Assembly: GCA_900491605.1 (NCBI GenBank)
Contig: UESW01001856.1
Location: 249,025 to 313,024 of the forward strand
Direction of reading: 5' to 3'
From: Calamus simplicifolius
Lineage: Eukaryota > Streptophyta > Magnoliopsida > Arecales > Arecaceae
DNA length: 64,000 nt
The translations under genes and the position numbers were made by a program. The notes beneath the pieces were generated by a model, which did no database searches, had not been told where the DNA came from, and saw nothing but the letters and a program-made list of their open reading frames with translations. How positions within the stretch are numbered: position 1 is the stretch's first letter; each line of letters starts with the position of its first letter. Positions 46,017-58,029 of the stretch are shown here, one piece after another.

Positions 46017-46366
46017 AATTTTGAACATATGACTACTTCCCAACAACCTTAACCCTAGCTCGTACTATTACAGTGGATCACAAAAACCCAAAATCTTTTG
46101 GTTTTAGGGAAGGGATGAAGGATGCATCTTGGGAATGCTTTAGAATGTTGTGACCTTGGTGGAGAAGAAGGCGCAAGAGCTTACACTGTACTTATGGATG
46201 TTGTGATGGTGTAGCCAATGGCAACTCCAAATAAGTTGACATATTGATAGAGTCCGCGAAACCTAAACTGTGCTCCACCTACGTGCAAAGACAACAGTCT
46301 CTTTAAAAGTTATGTCTCAGGGGAGTTGTGTTGCAACAGCAAAAATGAGGCTGGAGAACCAAGCAC

Positions 46367-46505
46367 CTAAGTTGGATTTCACCGCATCCATGTAGGTGTA
46401 GTTCCTCCTCCCAGCGATAGGATCAGAACTCCTGTAGCAATCCGCGAGGAGACTGGAGGTGTAGAAGATAATGAAGAAGAAGAGAGTCCACCCAAGCTAT
46501 AACAT
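46367..46505 (-). pseudogene. Captured amino-acid permease (AAP-type) exon, copy B2
   Basis: The minus strand carries the same LLADCYRSSDP and RRNYTYMDAVKSNL segments as B1, here split by small frameshifts upstream of the conserved part. It ends at the same GT donor. The residues here (SSDP) are closer to the usual permease sequence than B1 (TSDT). Confidence 0.75.
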
Positions 46506-46874
46506 GGCCCATGCCAACGTTAATGGTTTGATCATTACAGGTTGTCTCTTTGACTTATCTTAAACTTAATAATTTGATGTCTAATGTATAAAACATTAGT
46601 GTTGTTGATGTATATAAATATTTTTATTTTATTTTATGAAATACATTTTTTATTCTTAAATTTGAATTTTCATCTATAAATTTCATTAGAATGCATTAAA
46701 TATTTTGTAATTTAAAAATAGTTTTAAATTTATAAGAATAAAAATTTGATGAAATTTTATTAGGTTAATGATGAATTAGTGAAGGATTTTCTGATATAAA
46801 TAAAGTGATAGATTAGTGACGAAAATATTAGTGATTGATTAGTGATGGAACAATCACTACAAGGGGAAAAAATA

Positions 46875-47460
46875 TTGCGACGCCCAAATACGTTGCAATT
46901 GCGTCGCTAAACATGCTATTGCGATGCAATAGCGACGCAATGACGGCGTCACTCAGATATCCATCGCAATATCCATTTGTCGCAATTGCGTCGCAATATT
47001 GCGACTCTCTGCGACACAACAATGCATCGCAATATTGTGACGCATCTAAATGCATCGCTAAATTTAAAATTAATTTTTAATATTTAAAATTATTATTAAA
47101 TATTATGATGCATTCAATTGCGTCGCAATATTGCGACGCATTTAGTTGCATGATAATATTTAATAATAATATTTTTGATATAATAGTGACGCAATTTGAG
47201 TCGCTAATGCGTCGCAAAGAAATTTTTTTTAAAATATTATGACGTAAGGTCATTGCATCGCAATATTTATTAAAAATATTTTAGATATAATAGTGATACA
47301 ATTTGAGTCGCTAATGCATCGCTATTAAATTTTTTTTAAAATTATTGCGATGCCAGTCATTGCATCGCAATATTTAATAATAATATTTTAAAAATATTAG
47401 CGATGCAATTTAGTCGCTAATGCATCACAAATTAAATTTTTTAAAAAATATAAAATATTA
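46875..47460. repeat. Left subterminal repeats of nested CACTA
   Basis: Dense GCGTCGCAATATTGCGACGC-type motifs occur in both orientations, then three units of about 106 bp starting near 47187, 47293 and 47400 (GTGACGCAATTTGAGTCGCT). These are the likely binding sites of the element's second protein. Confidence 0.8.
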
Positions 47461-47615
47461 AAAATTAAAACGGTTAATACAATTTCGTTATATTTAAATA
47501 TTGATAGAAACATTCTTCACTCATATTGATCCAAACAATAATCAATTTCCAAAAATAATTCATATATTAAAATTTTGAAGTTTTCATGTACAACATATAA
47601 AAGAAAAAAAATACA

Positions 47616-49133
47616 CTAAGAATCTGAGAGATCACGTGGAGGCTGGAGACCCTGCGACAAGCGGCTAACCATATCCTACAAATGACGCATCTGATCTCGC
47701 ACGTCTGCAAGCTCCTGATCTCGGCCTCGCATACGCTGCTCGAACTCATGCTCGACCTCCTGCCGAACGTCCTACCGAACCTCCTCCGCAATAGATCTTC
47801 GAATGTCATCTAAACGCTCGGCAGGAATATCACCAGAAAATCACGAGCTGGAGGCCTGATGGGGAAAATATGCAGAAGCTCTAGTGCCCAGACCATAGAC
47901 CCTGCGGTCTCGCGGCTGGGCACCAACAGCCTCCAAAAACACATGCCCACTCTCCTCTGCTGAGAGTTCGACGGGTGTCTCCCCATCAGTGGAGTCGACC
48001 TGCGATGCCTGGGAGCGAAGCTCCTCGACTCGTGTCTTTGAATTATAAAATCAACAATAAATGAGTTAATAAATTTCTTGAAATAAAATTTTAGAAATTA
48101 AATAGATACTATATAAAGCTAATTTCTTACCGCAACCTCCCGTGATTGCGTGTCCACCCAGGAACCGTCCCTCCTGGTGTGTGTCACCCTGAATAGATGA
48201 AACTCACCAGGATCTCCACCCTCCTGCTCAGACTATAACAATAAAAAAATTGATATTAATACAAATATTTATAAATAACTAAATTAGTAATTAAAATATT
48301 TATGTTTTCTTACCATACGGCGTCTGTGCTCCTGAATCGAAATGGAGCCCGAAGTATAGCGGGAGAGACCCGTGCCAGGACCGCCCTTCTCGGATCGGCG
48401 GTTTGTGCTGGCTGATGCGGACCTCCTGCGCCAGCCATCGGACTGCCAGGCCTGCTGCCACTCGTGCCAAATACCATCTGGCACATGTGCAGGACGCTGA
48501 CCCGATGACCTCCAACGATAAAGCATGTCGGAGTATCGGCGTCCCGTCAGAGCTTCCCATGCTGCCCTAATGGCATCATGGCTGGCAGGGTCCCACGTAA
48601 ACTTTTTCTGCATTAAAATAAACAGTTAGTTTCAGAATTTATTAAGATTAAGAAATTTTATATCAGTGATAAATTGTATTTAATAAGTTTACCTGAAACT
48701 CAGAAAAATAAAACTCCCTCGTGGCTGCAGATACGTGGCGCCAATCGTAGCCACTGGGATCTGCACGCCTCTGAAATACGGCGCTGATGTGGCTAGATAC
48801 ATGATGCTGCTCAATAAATCTGTTAAAAAAATGCATGTTTATAAGTAATTGACTTAAAAACATAAACATATATTTTTAATTAGTATATACTTATAGCCCA
48901 TGAGCATCAAGTCGAAGTACGATGCGGCCGATGGTGGAAGAACTCTCGGAGGTATGTGCCGATCGACTGGATGGTAATACCAATGCAGGATCACCGCCGA
49001 CTGCTGGAGAGATCGAAGGCTGTGCGATGTGGAGATTTGAACTCTCCATCTCAAAGCTCATGTGATCTGATGCAGCAGAGCTACGTCCTTGCTCACTCCG
49101 TATGTTGTCGGTAGATCTACCTCTGCCAGTCAT
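47616..49133 (-). pseudogene. CACTA second protein (TNPA/Ptta-like), nested element
   Basis: The ATG is at 49133 (MTGRGRSTDNIRSEQG), 105 bp after the tnp2 stop. A conserved plant Ptta/En/Spm (PF03004) part is at 48600-48310: KKFTWDPASHDAIRAAWE, RYSDMLYRWR and WQSDGWRRRS. A coiled-coil tail near 47800-47640 contains EVEHEFEQRMRGRDQEL. It ends at a TAG at 47616. GT donors are visible (GTAAAC near 48691, GTAAGA near 48313 and 48131) with matching acceptors, so it is spliced. Internal stops exist (for example in the tail). The protein normally binds the subterminal repeats. Confidence 0.7.
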
Positions 49134-49238
49134 ACTGAAAATACTAAAGATTCATGCAATTAAATTACGATTAATGATTGACTATGTAAAAATTTACCAC
49201 TTATAAAATAAAGTTGAATTTAAAAAAACCTCTATGTT

Positions 49239-51819
49239 TAATCGGTGTCATTTGTTTCGTGAAATATTGGTTCAACATCCGATGTCGTATCGGACTGCGA
49301 TTCAGTTTCATTATCATCGGAAGGAAACCGAACATTTGCATCTGCAATTTCTTGGACATCACCATTTGGATCTCTAAGTGATGTTTAAGGAGCCTTTGTG
49401 TCATCCTCAATTGCATGCATTTCCATCTCATCCTCTTGAAATGCAGGGCACTCGGCTGATTGACTTGATGAACTCTCCTCTAATAAGATTGTTGAACGTG
49501 GGACGATTTTAGAAACAGCCCACCAATCTCGCTTGTCGTTGTGCAAACTTGGATATCCACAGTAAAACACTTGCTGAGCTTGGGATGCAAGGATGAATGG
49601 GTCATATTTTGCAATCTTCGTCGATGGTTCACTTCAACCAAATTGTAGTCATTATGAACCCTTTTTCCCACAGGAACTGTCGGATTGAACCAATCGCAAT
49701 GAAACAATACGGTTCGTTTCATAGGCCAACCGAGATATTCAACCCTTTAACACACACGCCCCAGTTCTGCGTGCCTCTTGAAGCTGCTAATCGTTCAATC
49801 TGAAATTTGTACCCATTAACAAAATAGCCAGTAGAGGTTGTTACGGTCTTCAATGGCCATTGCGATAGACATTTAATGAAAATATTATCGGTTGGGGACC
49901 ATGGACCGTTACCTATAAATTAATAAGCTATTCACAACCAATTCAAAAAATTAAAGACATTACTGAAATTGATTGAGTGATACTACTCACAAATTTATAA
50001 AACCAGTAAGTGAACTCCGTTTCTAACTTCTATCAAATTGCAACTTGACTGATGTCGGGATTCATCTGTCGTTGTCTATCACAATACATCCTTATGGGAT
50101 GATAAGGATTAAAACTGATGTTAGCAATTAAATATTATGGTATATTATATTTAAATTAGAAGTTCAAATTAAGCATTGAAGTATACACTTACTCAATATA
50201 TGGATCGACTTCTCTACAGTTCATTAGGATATAATAATGTGCTGCATTATACTCCATATCGCTAAGATTTCTTGACTTCTGCCCCCAAATGAACGGCCGA
50301 TACCTTTAAAAATTGATATTCTACCGTCATTAGGTTCTCCTTCGTCCACACATACGTCATCGTTACGACCAAGATTTTGGCTCCTCGTGTGGACGTAACC
50401 CTCAAAGTAATGTGAGGCAAAAGCTGAAACTTCTTCGACCAAGTGTGCATTGCATATAGAACCTTCAACCCTTGCCTTATTACGCACATTATTTTTTAAC
50501 TTCTTAAGGTACCTATATGTAAAGTTGAGACAAAAAATTAACCAATTTTCTCGCAATGAAATGATATTTGAAATGTCAATATATCTTAATGATGTATATA
50601 TTTACCTCTCGAAAGGATACATCCAGCGATACTGCACGGGACCAGCTATGCTCGCTTCATATGGCAAGTGAACCGGTAAATGCTCCATTGAGTAAAAAAA
50701 ACTGGGAGGAAATATTCGCTCCAGCTTGCATAAAATAATTGGAATTTCTTCTCAAGCCTTGCCATGGATGCAGAAGTAATGACTGTGGCAGACAACTCTT
50801 TGAAGAACAAGCTGAGCTCTGTCAATGCCTTCCAGACATGTTGCGGAAGCAACTCACGAAAAGCTATAGGCAATAACCGTTGCATGAAAACATGACAGTC
50901 GTGACTCTTCATGCCGAACAACTTGAGCTTATGCATGTCCACACACCTACCGATATTTGAGGCATAACCATCTGGAAATTTTAACCCTCTAAGCCAGTTA
51001 CATAAAACTTCTCGTGAATTTCTGTCAAGAGTGTAACAGGCTTTAGGATAGGTCCCATCGGTACTCCTCCTCAAATCACCTCTTCTGCAATACTGATTAA
51101 GTTCTTCTCTTGACTTTGTAGTGTCTTTTGTTTTTCCCAGGATGTTTAGCACCGTGTTAAATATGTTATCAAAAAATTTTTTCTCGATATGCATAACATC
51201 CAAGTTGTGCCGGATGAGATTTGTGCTCCAATAAGGCAAATCCCAAAATATACTCGCTTCTTCCAGTTATGTTCTTTGCATATACGGCCATTTATTTTAT
51301 CTGCATCTGGTTCCCATGCATACCTCAACCCCAAATGCTCTATAGTATCAAATATATCCGTGCCGGACCTAACCGTTTGACGAATTTTGTGACTGCTTTG
51401 TTCTTCCGAAAGGCGATCAAGTTACGCCTGTAAGGATGATTTGGGGGCAAGAACTTCCTATGATTATCAAACCATGATTGCTTACCACTCTTTTGCAATG
51501 TAAATGCATCTGAATCATACATGCAATGAGGACATGCCAGATGTCCAGCAGTGCTCCAACCAGACAACATTGCATATGCCGGGAAGTCACTTATTATCCA
51601 CATCAAAGCAACTCTCATGATGAAATTCTGTTTCATAGAAATGTCGTAGGCTATGACTCCTGTTTCCCACAACATTTTCAATTTGGCCACCAATGGTTGC
51701 AGGAAGACATCAATCTTTTCCTTTGGATTTGATGGTCCTTGAACCAAAACTGTCAAAAACATTGCAGTCTCTTTCATGCACTTCCATGGAGGAAGGTTAT
51801 ATACAGTCAGTATCACAGT
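49239..51819 (-). pseudogene. CACTA tnp2 transposase, nested element, N-terminus missing
   Basis: The frame begins abruptly at VILTVYNLPPWKC (51818) beside a minisatellite. The transposase_21 core follows (PF02992; VQGPSNPKEKIDV, LACPHCMYDSDAF, FDNHRKFLPPNH), with a frameshift near 51360. Then come HNLDVMHIEK near 51205 and a long open segment to 50646 (HDCHVFMQRLLP, LPQHVWKALTELSLFF). DUF4218 follows (NKARVEGSICNAHLVEE near 50475), then DUF4216 (NWGVCVKG near 49755; FILASQAQQVFYCGY near 49560), and an acidic tail ending at TAA 49241-49239. The transposase-associated domain is absent and several frameshifts are present. It would have cut and joined the element ends. Confidence 0.85.
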
Positions 51820-52118
51820 CCCTGATCCCGATTGGCCACGACCGATCTCGGACTGTGGCAATCGGTCCGACATCACGGATGATCCGACGGTTGCAATCGA
51901 TCCAATCCCTGATCCCGATCGGCCACGACCGATCTCGGACCGTGGCGATCGGTCCGATCACCGACGGTCCGACGGTTACAATCGATCGAAGCCCTGATCC
52001 CGATCGGTCACGACCGATCTCAGACCGTGGCGATCAGTCCGATCGCCGACGATCCGACGGTTGCGATCGATCCAAGCCCTGATCCCGATTAGCCACAACC
52101 GATCTCGGATCGATCACT
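51820..52118. repeat. GC-rich 85-87 bp minisatellite inside the nested CACTA
   Basis: Units start CCCTGATCCCGAT at 51820, 51907, 51992 and 52077 (steps 87, 85, 85), about 3.5 copies. They are rich in CGATCGG and GATCTCGGACCGTGG palindromic motifs and far more GC-rich than the flanks. The array sits exactly where the tnp2 N-terminus should be. Confidence 0.9.
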
Positions 52119-52119
52119 A

Positions 52120-53125
52120 TTTAACATAATTAATTTTTTTAAAACATTGCGACACGAAGGGTTGCGTCATAATTTTTTAATATGATAATTATATTATATA
52201 AAAATTAATTTTATTTAAAATAATTGTGATGCAATAAGTGCGTCGCTAAATTAAAACATAATTTTCTTAATTTTCTGGTTTATTGCATCGCTAATGCATC
52301 GCTATTTAACATAATTAATTTTTTAAAAATATTACGATGCACTGAATTACGTCGCAATATTTTTTTCTCATAATTATATTTATAAAAATTTATTTTATTT
52401 AAAATAATTATGACGCAGTTATTACATCGCTAAATTAAGAAATAATTTTTCTAATTTTTTAGTTTATTGCGTCGCTAATGCGTCGCTATTTAATATAATT
52501 AATTTTTTTAAAACATTGCGACACACTATGTTGCATCGCAATTATTTTTTCTCATATTTATACTTTATAAAAATTAATTTTATTTAAAATAATTGTGATG
52601 TAGTTATTGCATCGCTAAATTAAGAAATAATTTTTTTTATTTTTGATTTATTGCATCGCTAATGCGTCGCTATTTAATATATTAATTTTTTTAAAAACAT
52701 TACGACGCACTGAGTTGCATCGCAATATTTTTTTCTAATATTTATATTTTATAAAAAAATAATTTTATTTAAATTATTTGCGACGTAATTGGTGCGTCAC
52801 TAAATTAAAAATAATTTTTCTAATTTTTTTGGTTTATTGCGTCGCTAATGTGTCGCTATTTAACATATTTAATTCTTTTAAAAACATTGCGACGCACTGA
52901 GTTGCGTTGCAATATTTTTTCCCATATTTATATTTTATAAAAAATTAATTTAAAAATATTGCGATGCATTATTTACGTCGCTAAATAAAAAAATTAATTT
53001 TTTTAAATTTTTTAGTTTATTGAGTCGCTAATGCATCGCTAATTGCATCGCAATATTTTGTTGTCACGGAGGCATCGCAAAGTGGTCATAATTTAGCGAT
53101 GCATAATTGCGTCACTATTTCAGTA
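52120..53125. repeat. Right subterminal array of nested CACTA, ~184-bp units
   Basis: TATTGCGTCGCTAATGCGTC-type cores recur at 52281, 52465, 52649, 52835 and 53018 (steps 184, 184, 186, 183). Each unit also has a TTGCGACGCA-type motif and long AT runs. The unit differs in length from the 106-bp left units although the GCGACGCA motif is shared. Confidence 0.85.
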
Positions 53126-53141
53126 TTTTCTTGTAGTGAAT

Positions 53142-53621
53142 AACGGATGACTAATGGATTCTTTCATCACTAATCCATCAATAAATTATGATGGCATGGT
53201 GATGGAGCTATTAGTGACACGCATTCGGTCAAAAATCTATCATAAAACTGTGACGGAATATTCGTGACAAATTAGTGACGAAAGTTTTAGTGACTAAATT
53301 TATGTCAACAATCCGTCACTAATTATGATGGAATAGTGATGAAAATATTTATGACGGAATATTGATGGAATAATGCATGACAGATAGTTCACCACTAATC
53401 CGTTCCAATTTAGTGACAAAAATATGTTTCGTCATAAATTTTTAACATAATATTCCGTCACAAATCCATCGCTATTATTTTGTGATAAATCTCTTTCCGT
53501 CACTAAATTTAGTGACGATAAAAATTGTGATGATAAGATTTTCATCACTAATCCATCACTAAACCAAGTTTGTGACCAAATAGTGATGAAAATTTTTGTC
53601 ACTATTATGCTATTTTCTTGT
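53142..53621. repeat. Subterminal repeats and degenerate terminus of the block B CACTA
   Basis: The match to B1 resumes directly after the nested element. GTGACGGAA/TTCCGTCAC motifs continue past the point where B1 is cut. The end reads ATTTTCTTGTGGCA, a degenerate form of the TTTTCTTGTAGTG CACTA terminus. Confidence 0.6.
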
Positions 53622-53639
53622 GGCATAAAAAGATACCAA

Positions 53640-54515
53640 AGCAAATCATTGTTTGGTACCGTGCACAGCAAATGAGCATTTTCTCAAACAATTCTCATAA
53701 CGATTGATATAATCATTATAGTAGTCAATATATAATGGGTTCCTTTTATTTACACGGTAAAAAATTATAAGATTTGCATCATTGTTTTGTGACATCAATG
53801 ATAAATAAATTGCTGAAAATTCTAAGTGTTAGAATTCATGTTGAATTTATGTGCCTCTTTGGTTTCCACCAAATGTTCTCTTTGGTTTTCACCAAACATT
53901 AAATTCTAAGTGTTAGAATTCAATGGGCTAAAGGCTTAATTGTGCCTATAAAATAGAGGACATTTTTCACCAAATTTGAGATGGATTGAAATTCTAAAGA
54001 GTCAGAACAAAATGATATAGTTCTAAGAGTTAGAACAGAAAATTCTAGTGTGATTCTGGTGTTAGCAAAAGTTTGGTGGATCTTGGAGGAATATTCAAGT
54101 GGGAGGATTCAAGATCCACAAAATTATTTTTAATAAGCTAGCATTCCCGAGAATCCGATCATTCGAAGACTTCGCATGGACAATTCTAGAGGTCGGATGA
54201 TTGAACGGCTACATAGCACAATGAATTTACCTATTGTTCTTAAGGTAAGTGATATGATCCCTAGATCTTAAGGCAGGCTTCAAGATAAGTAGTAAGACTT
54301 CTTATCTTGAAGATCAAGATATGATCTTGATGTTTTATTTATATGCGTAATTTAGATCAAACAATCCTATAGTATAAGGCAAAGATATAATCTTGATGCA
54401 TGTTGGATAGATTAACATTTAATCTTTAAGCTTCCGCATTGGTAATTGTTATCAAAATTTTAAAATATGCATGCCTTGGAGGTTATTTCTTCCTTCAGAT
54501 TTTTCATATGCTGCA
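53640..54515 (+). repeat. Probable copia-type LTR (solo or truncated)
   Basis: A TGTTAGAATTC motif occurs at 53827 and, with a TAAG leader, again near 53909. TATAAAATAGAGG lies near 53948. No coding region is present and it ends where block C2 begins. The layout (repeated TTAGAATTC, TATA box, then about 550 bp) resembles a copia LTR, but I found no second copy or clear target duplication. Confidence 0.4.
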
Positions 54516-54776
54516 TCTTCTTAAGCTGAGCAGTTTCATTCTACTGAGATGTCAAACCAGCGCCCATCTGCAGAGCTCAGTCTGTAGTTTATTGTAAGGG
54601 AAGTGACCTATGCACTATCTAGTAGGAGGTCTGGGGAGAGTGGATCTTATTCTGGAGATTTCATAATGATCCCCCATATTTTCACTCTGCATGGGACACT
54701 TGCCAAGATGATGACGCACCTAGAGAGACTTGAGCATTCCATGAGTATTCTGAATGGAAGATTATTGCAGTAGAAA

Positions 54777-55070
54777 TTGAGGTGGCAAAAGATTGGACCT
54801 AGCCACGATTCAAAGGAAATGGCTCGAATGTTTGAGGAGATTAGACAACTCGGAGATCAGATTATATCATTTGATGGTAGGTTCGAGAGGCTAGAGAGCT
54901 CCATAGGTGTAATTCAACATATGCTCTCTAGGGTCAGTGAGCAAATGGCACCAGTAGTTGTTCAGCTGCCCCCTCAGCCTTTTCAGTCACCTAGACCATC
55001 CAGGCCCACATTTACTCCGGTTAATATCCGTACCAAGCCTCCGCATGCTACTTCCAGACCGTCGGCATGA
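54777..55070 (+). pseudogene. Coiled-coil fragment of plant LTR-element ORF
   Basis: The frame is open for 97 codons with GRFERLESSIGVIQHMLSRV (heptad-rich) and a proline-rich end. The C1 counterpart (near 30620-30910) is broken by stops. It is likely the C-terminus of the gag/env-like ORF at 29410-30400, whose body is absent here. Confidence 0.45.
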
Positions 55071-55464
55071 GGTCGTGGAGCTGTATCATATTCTTATCTC
55101 TCTATTGTTTCATCCTCTAATGAGGATTAGATTAGATTATTTGCTTTAATATATTTTGTATTAGAATGTCTGTATTAGGATGTTTTGTATTAAGATGTTT
55201 TGTATTAAAATGTTTGTATTAGGATGTTTGTTTTGAAATATTCTACATTGTAACTTTTATTTGGGTATCAAATGTATGAAACTCTTTGCCATCTCAATGA
55301 AATATTTACTTTCATGGTATATGACTTCTATTTTTGAATTGAGCTATGGCATGATGAATTTATGGAATGTTCATTTCTTATAAAGTGATCGCTTTACATT
55401 GTGTATTATTTTGCTTAACTATTTGCAATGAAACATCTTTTGTATGAAAACCTTATTAAATTAT

Positions 55465-55650
55465 TAAGGGAGAAACAAACAGAAATCAAGTGCATATTTC
55501 TTCACTTTTCTTTGTTTGATGACAAAAGGGGGAGACGAATATAAGCATACATGGAGAAGAAATATTTTACTTTTTGCAATTAAGGGGGAGAAGAATTTTT
55601 ACTCTTTGCAATTAAGGGGAGAAGAATTTTTACTTTTTGCATTCAAGGAG
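55465..55650 (+). promoter_or_regulatory. Multiple polypurine tracts, Sirevirus style (copy C2)
   Basis: AAAAGGGGGAGACGAA, TTAAGGGGGAGAAGAA and TTAAGGGGAGAAGAA occur within about 110 bp, matching 31340-31525. Confidence 0.6.
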
Positions 55651-55829
55651 AAGAATAAAAATTTTAAGTTGATTTTTGAACTATTTTGAAAACTTTGTCA
55701 CAATGAATTGAGAAGAATGATTTCAAAATAGTGAAACCAAATAAAAATCAATTTTTTGGCACATCAACCTTTTGAAAATAATGCTTACTTGGTTTTGAAA
55801 CTATTTCACATTTAAAGCTGTTTTTTGAC

Positions 55830-56390
55830 ACAAAATGCAAAAGTTTAAGCACATAGAAAAAAGTTTTGACACAGTGCAGAGTTTCATAACGAAATGCAAA
55901 TTTTGGCATGAAACTTTTATGTTTCAGCGTGAAATCTTCTCAAAAATTTAAATTTTCTGAAGTTTAAATGTAAAAAATGTCTTTTTGGATATAAACTAAG
56001 TGTTTTGATACAAAATTCTGCTTTTTGTCGTAAGAACTTTGATTTTGGCATAAAACTTTTATTTTTCAGCATAAAATCCTCTTGAAAATCTGAATTTTTT
56101 TAAGTTTAATTGAAAAATATCTTTCTTGATACAAATCAAGAGTTTTAATACAAAATTTAGCTTTTTGACACAAGAACTTTGATTTTGGCATAAAACTTTC
56201 AATTTTCAGCATGAAATCTTTTTGAAAACCTGAATTTTCTAAATTTTAATGTAAAAAATATCTTTTTGAATATAAACTAAGAGTTTCGATACAACATTCA
56301 ACTTTTTGGCATAAGAACTATGATTTTTGCATGAAACTTTCATCATTTCAACTAAAAAATCTGAATATTTTTGAATTTCACTAAATTTTT
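55830..56390 (+). repeat. Degenerate ~142-bp tandem array (copy C2)
   Basis: Unit starts lie at 55951, 56093, 56233 and 56364 (steps 142, 140, 131), the same spacing pattern as in C1. Confidence 0.8.
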
Positions 56391-56530
56391 TCTAAATTTT
56401 CATGTAAAATTTGCATATATTGATAAAAACCATGAGCTCTGATACAAACCTTTGTATTTTGATACAAATCCATACTTTTAGCATAACTCATTATTTCAGC
56501 ACAAAATTGATACTTAAGAGCAAATTTTGG

Positions 56531-57060
56531 TAGAGGGTTACTCAGATTCGAACTTTGCTGGCTGAGTTGATTCTCGAAAATCAACATTATAATTTATATT
56601 TATGTTAACTGATGGAGTCATATCATGGAGGAGTGCAAAGCAGACTTTGACTGCTACTTCTACTATGGAAGCGGAGTTTGTTTCTTGTTTTAAGGCTACA
56701 TCACATAGTGTATAGTTGAAGAGTTTTATCTCAGGGCTTAGAATTGTTGATTCTATACTAGGCAATTAAATTGTACTGTGATAATTCAGCTACTTTATTT
56801 TTGATTAAAAACCACAAGAGTGGTAGTCGAAGTAAATACATCGATATTAAGTATTTAGCCATAAGAGAATGCGTTAAAAAAAATAAAGTAGTCATAAAAC
56901 ACGTTAGCACTGAATTGATGATAGCTGATCCTTTGACTAAAGGCATGCCAATTAAGAATTTTAAGGATCATGTAATATGAATGGGAGTTGGTCCCATGAT
57001 ATAATTTAGTTGCGTGGATAACTACTTGTACAAAGAAACTTTTATTTTAGTTATTTGTTT
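56531..57060 (+). pseudogene. Ty1/copia RNase H fragment
   Basis: It starts at EGYSDSNFAG near 56534 and continues MLTDGVISWRSAKQTLTATS, then MEAEFVSC. After a stop comes LYCDNSATLFLIKN near 56770, with RSKYIDIKY and ADPLTKGMP near 56935. The catalytic Asp and Glu motifs of RNase H are present. Stops lie near 56572, 56716 and 56768. It ends at the border of block A2 near 57088. Confidence 0.88.
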
Positions 57061-57528
57061 ATTTCTCATTTGGGTTACACATTATTTGACTCTATTCTTA
57101 CGAGTGTATCTAAAAAGATTTTTCAATGCAAACTATTCATCACTTCTTTTGAGATACGGTACGAAATTTAGTATACAAATGAACGAGGGAAAAACTAGAA
57201 ACTGAGAACTGTGGGACAGTGTATGTCGAACTCTATCCTTAGAGTGTATCTAAAAAGATTTTTCAACGCAAACTATTCGTTATTTCTTTTAAGATGCGTT
57301 AGGAAATTTAATATAACGATCCACGAGGGCCGACTACTTTAAGAAAATTTTGTTATCATATCGCGCAACTATGACGCAAGTCTATCCTTAACGAGTGTAT
57401 CTAAAAAGATTTTGCAGCACAAAACTATTCATTATTTCTTTTAAGATAGATTACGAAACTAAATCGGCATTAATATTCGAACAATCGAGAGAACACTGGA
57501 TAAACATCCAATGCGAATCTGGACAGCC

Positions 57529-57535
57529 TATAAAA
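57529..57535 (+). promoter_or_regulatory. TATA box of block A2 unit 1
   Basis: TATAAAA in the same context as at 13864. Confidence 0.55.
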
Positions 57536-57671
57536 GCGATGCAAGGGATGGGTTTAGCATTCGAAATGGATTGTTCTCTCTTTCTCTCCCTGAAATACAA
57601 CCCTGACTCCCCTTGATCCCTTCTCTCGGAGAGAGAAGCCATCCCTCTTCCAAGAAGCACTAGAGAGACAG

Positions 57672-57818
57672 ATGAGGAAGCGGAAGTCGAAGGCAAAGCC
57701 ATCACACATGATGGCCCTTGTTTTTGGTGGTCTCATGCCATCCATACCTAATTGTCTCATAATGGGCGAGTTCTTGGAGCTATCAATGAGGGGGACGAAC
57801 TGGTTCTATCTGCCATAA
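57672..57818 (+). other. 48-codon exon-like frame, block A2 unit 1
   Basis: The frame starts MRKRKSKAKPSHMM and ends TNWFYLP before TAA. It corresponds to 14007, but without the one-base deletion that extends that copy. Unknown product. Confidence 0.25.
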
Positions 57819-58029
57819 GACTGCATTTCGGGTGTTGCAGCTCACCTATTCCTCCTACTTTGATGTCCCCAGTCCTTGGTTGCTGTCATGGCGTGTTGCA
57901 GCCAGTTCATTGCAAATGCCAATGACATTACCTGTTGGAAATGTTCCCCAACGACCAAAGCATCTGTTTTTCTCCTCCAAAGAAGCCACCACCTACTTGT
58001 CCATTGGAATGTGGTGGATGGATGACTAA

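Larger units (their letters stand above)
41202..46854 (+). repeat. Segmental duplication block B, copy 2 (left part)
   Basis: It matches B1 from the hAT remnant through the CENP-C and permease fragments and the start of the subterminal repeats. It lacks the 929 bp at 21298-22226 of B1; the joint lies in a shared AAATTA. The match resumes at 53142 after the nested CACTA. Confidence 0.88.
46855..53138 (-). mobile_element. Complete nested CACTA (En/Spm) transposon, 6,284 bp
   Basis: The left end is CACTACAAGGGGAAAAAAT and the right end, inverted, is CACTACAAGAAAATAC. AAT is duplicated at 46852-46854 and 53139-53141, a 3-bp target duplication as expected for CACTA. Copy B1 has the unoccupied site (GGAACAATAACAGATG near 27588). 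The gene order on the minus strand is tnp2 then the TNPA-like gene, with subterminal arrays at both ends. Coding regions carry frameshifts and the tnp2 N-terminus is missing, so it is non-autonomous now. Confidence 0.93.
54516..56528 (+). repeat. Duplicated block C, copy 2
   Basis: Direct repeat of 30350-32475: coiled-coil ORF, polypurine tracts (55465-55650) and tandem array of about 142-bp units (about 55830-56390). It ends at CTTAAGAGCAAATTTTGG, where copia RNase H begins. Confidence 0.85.
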
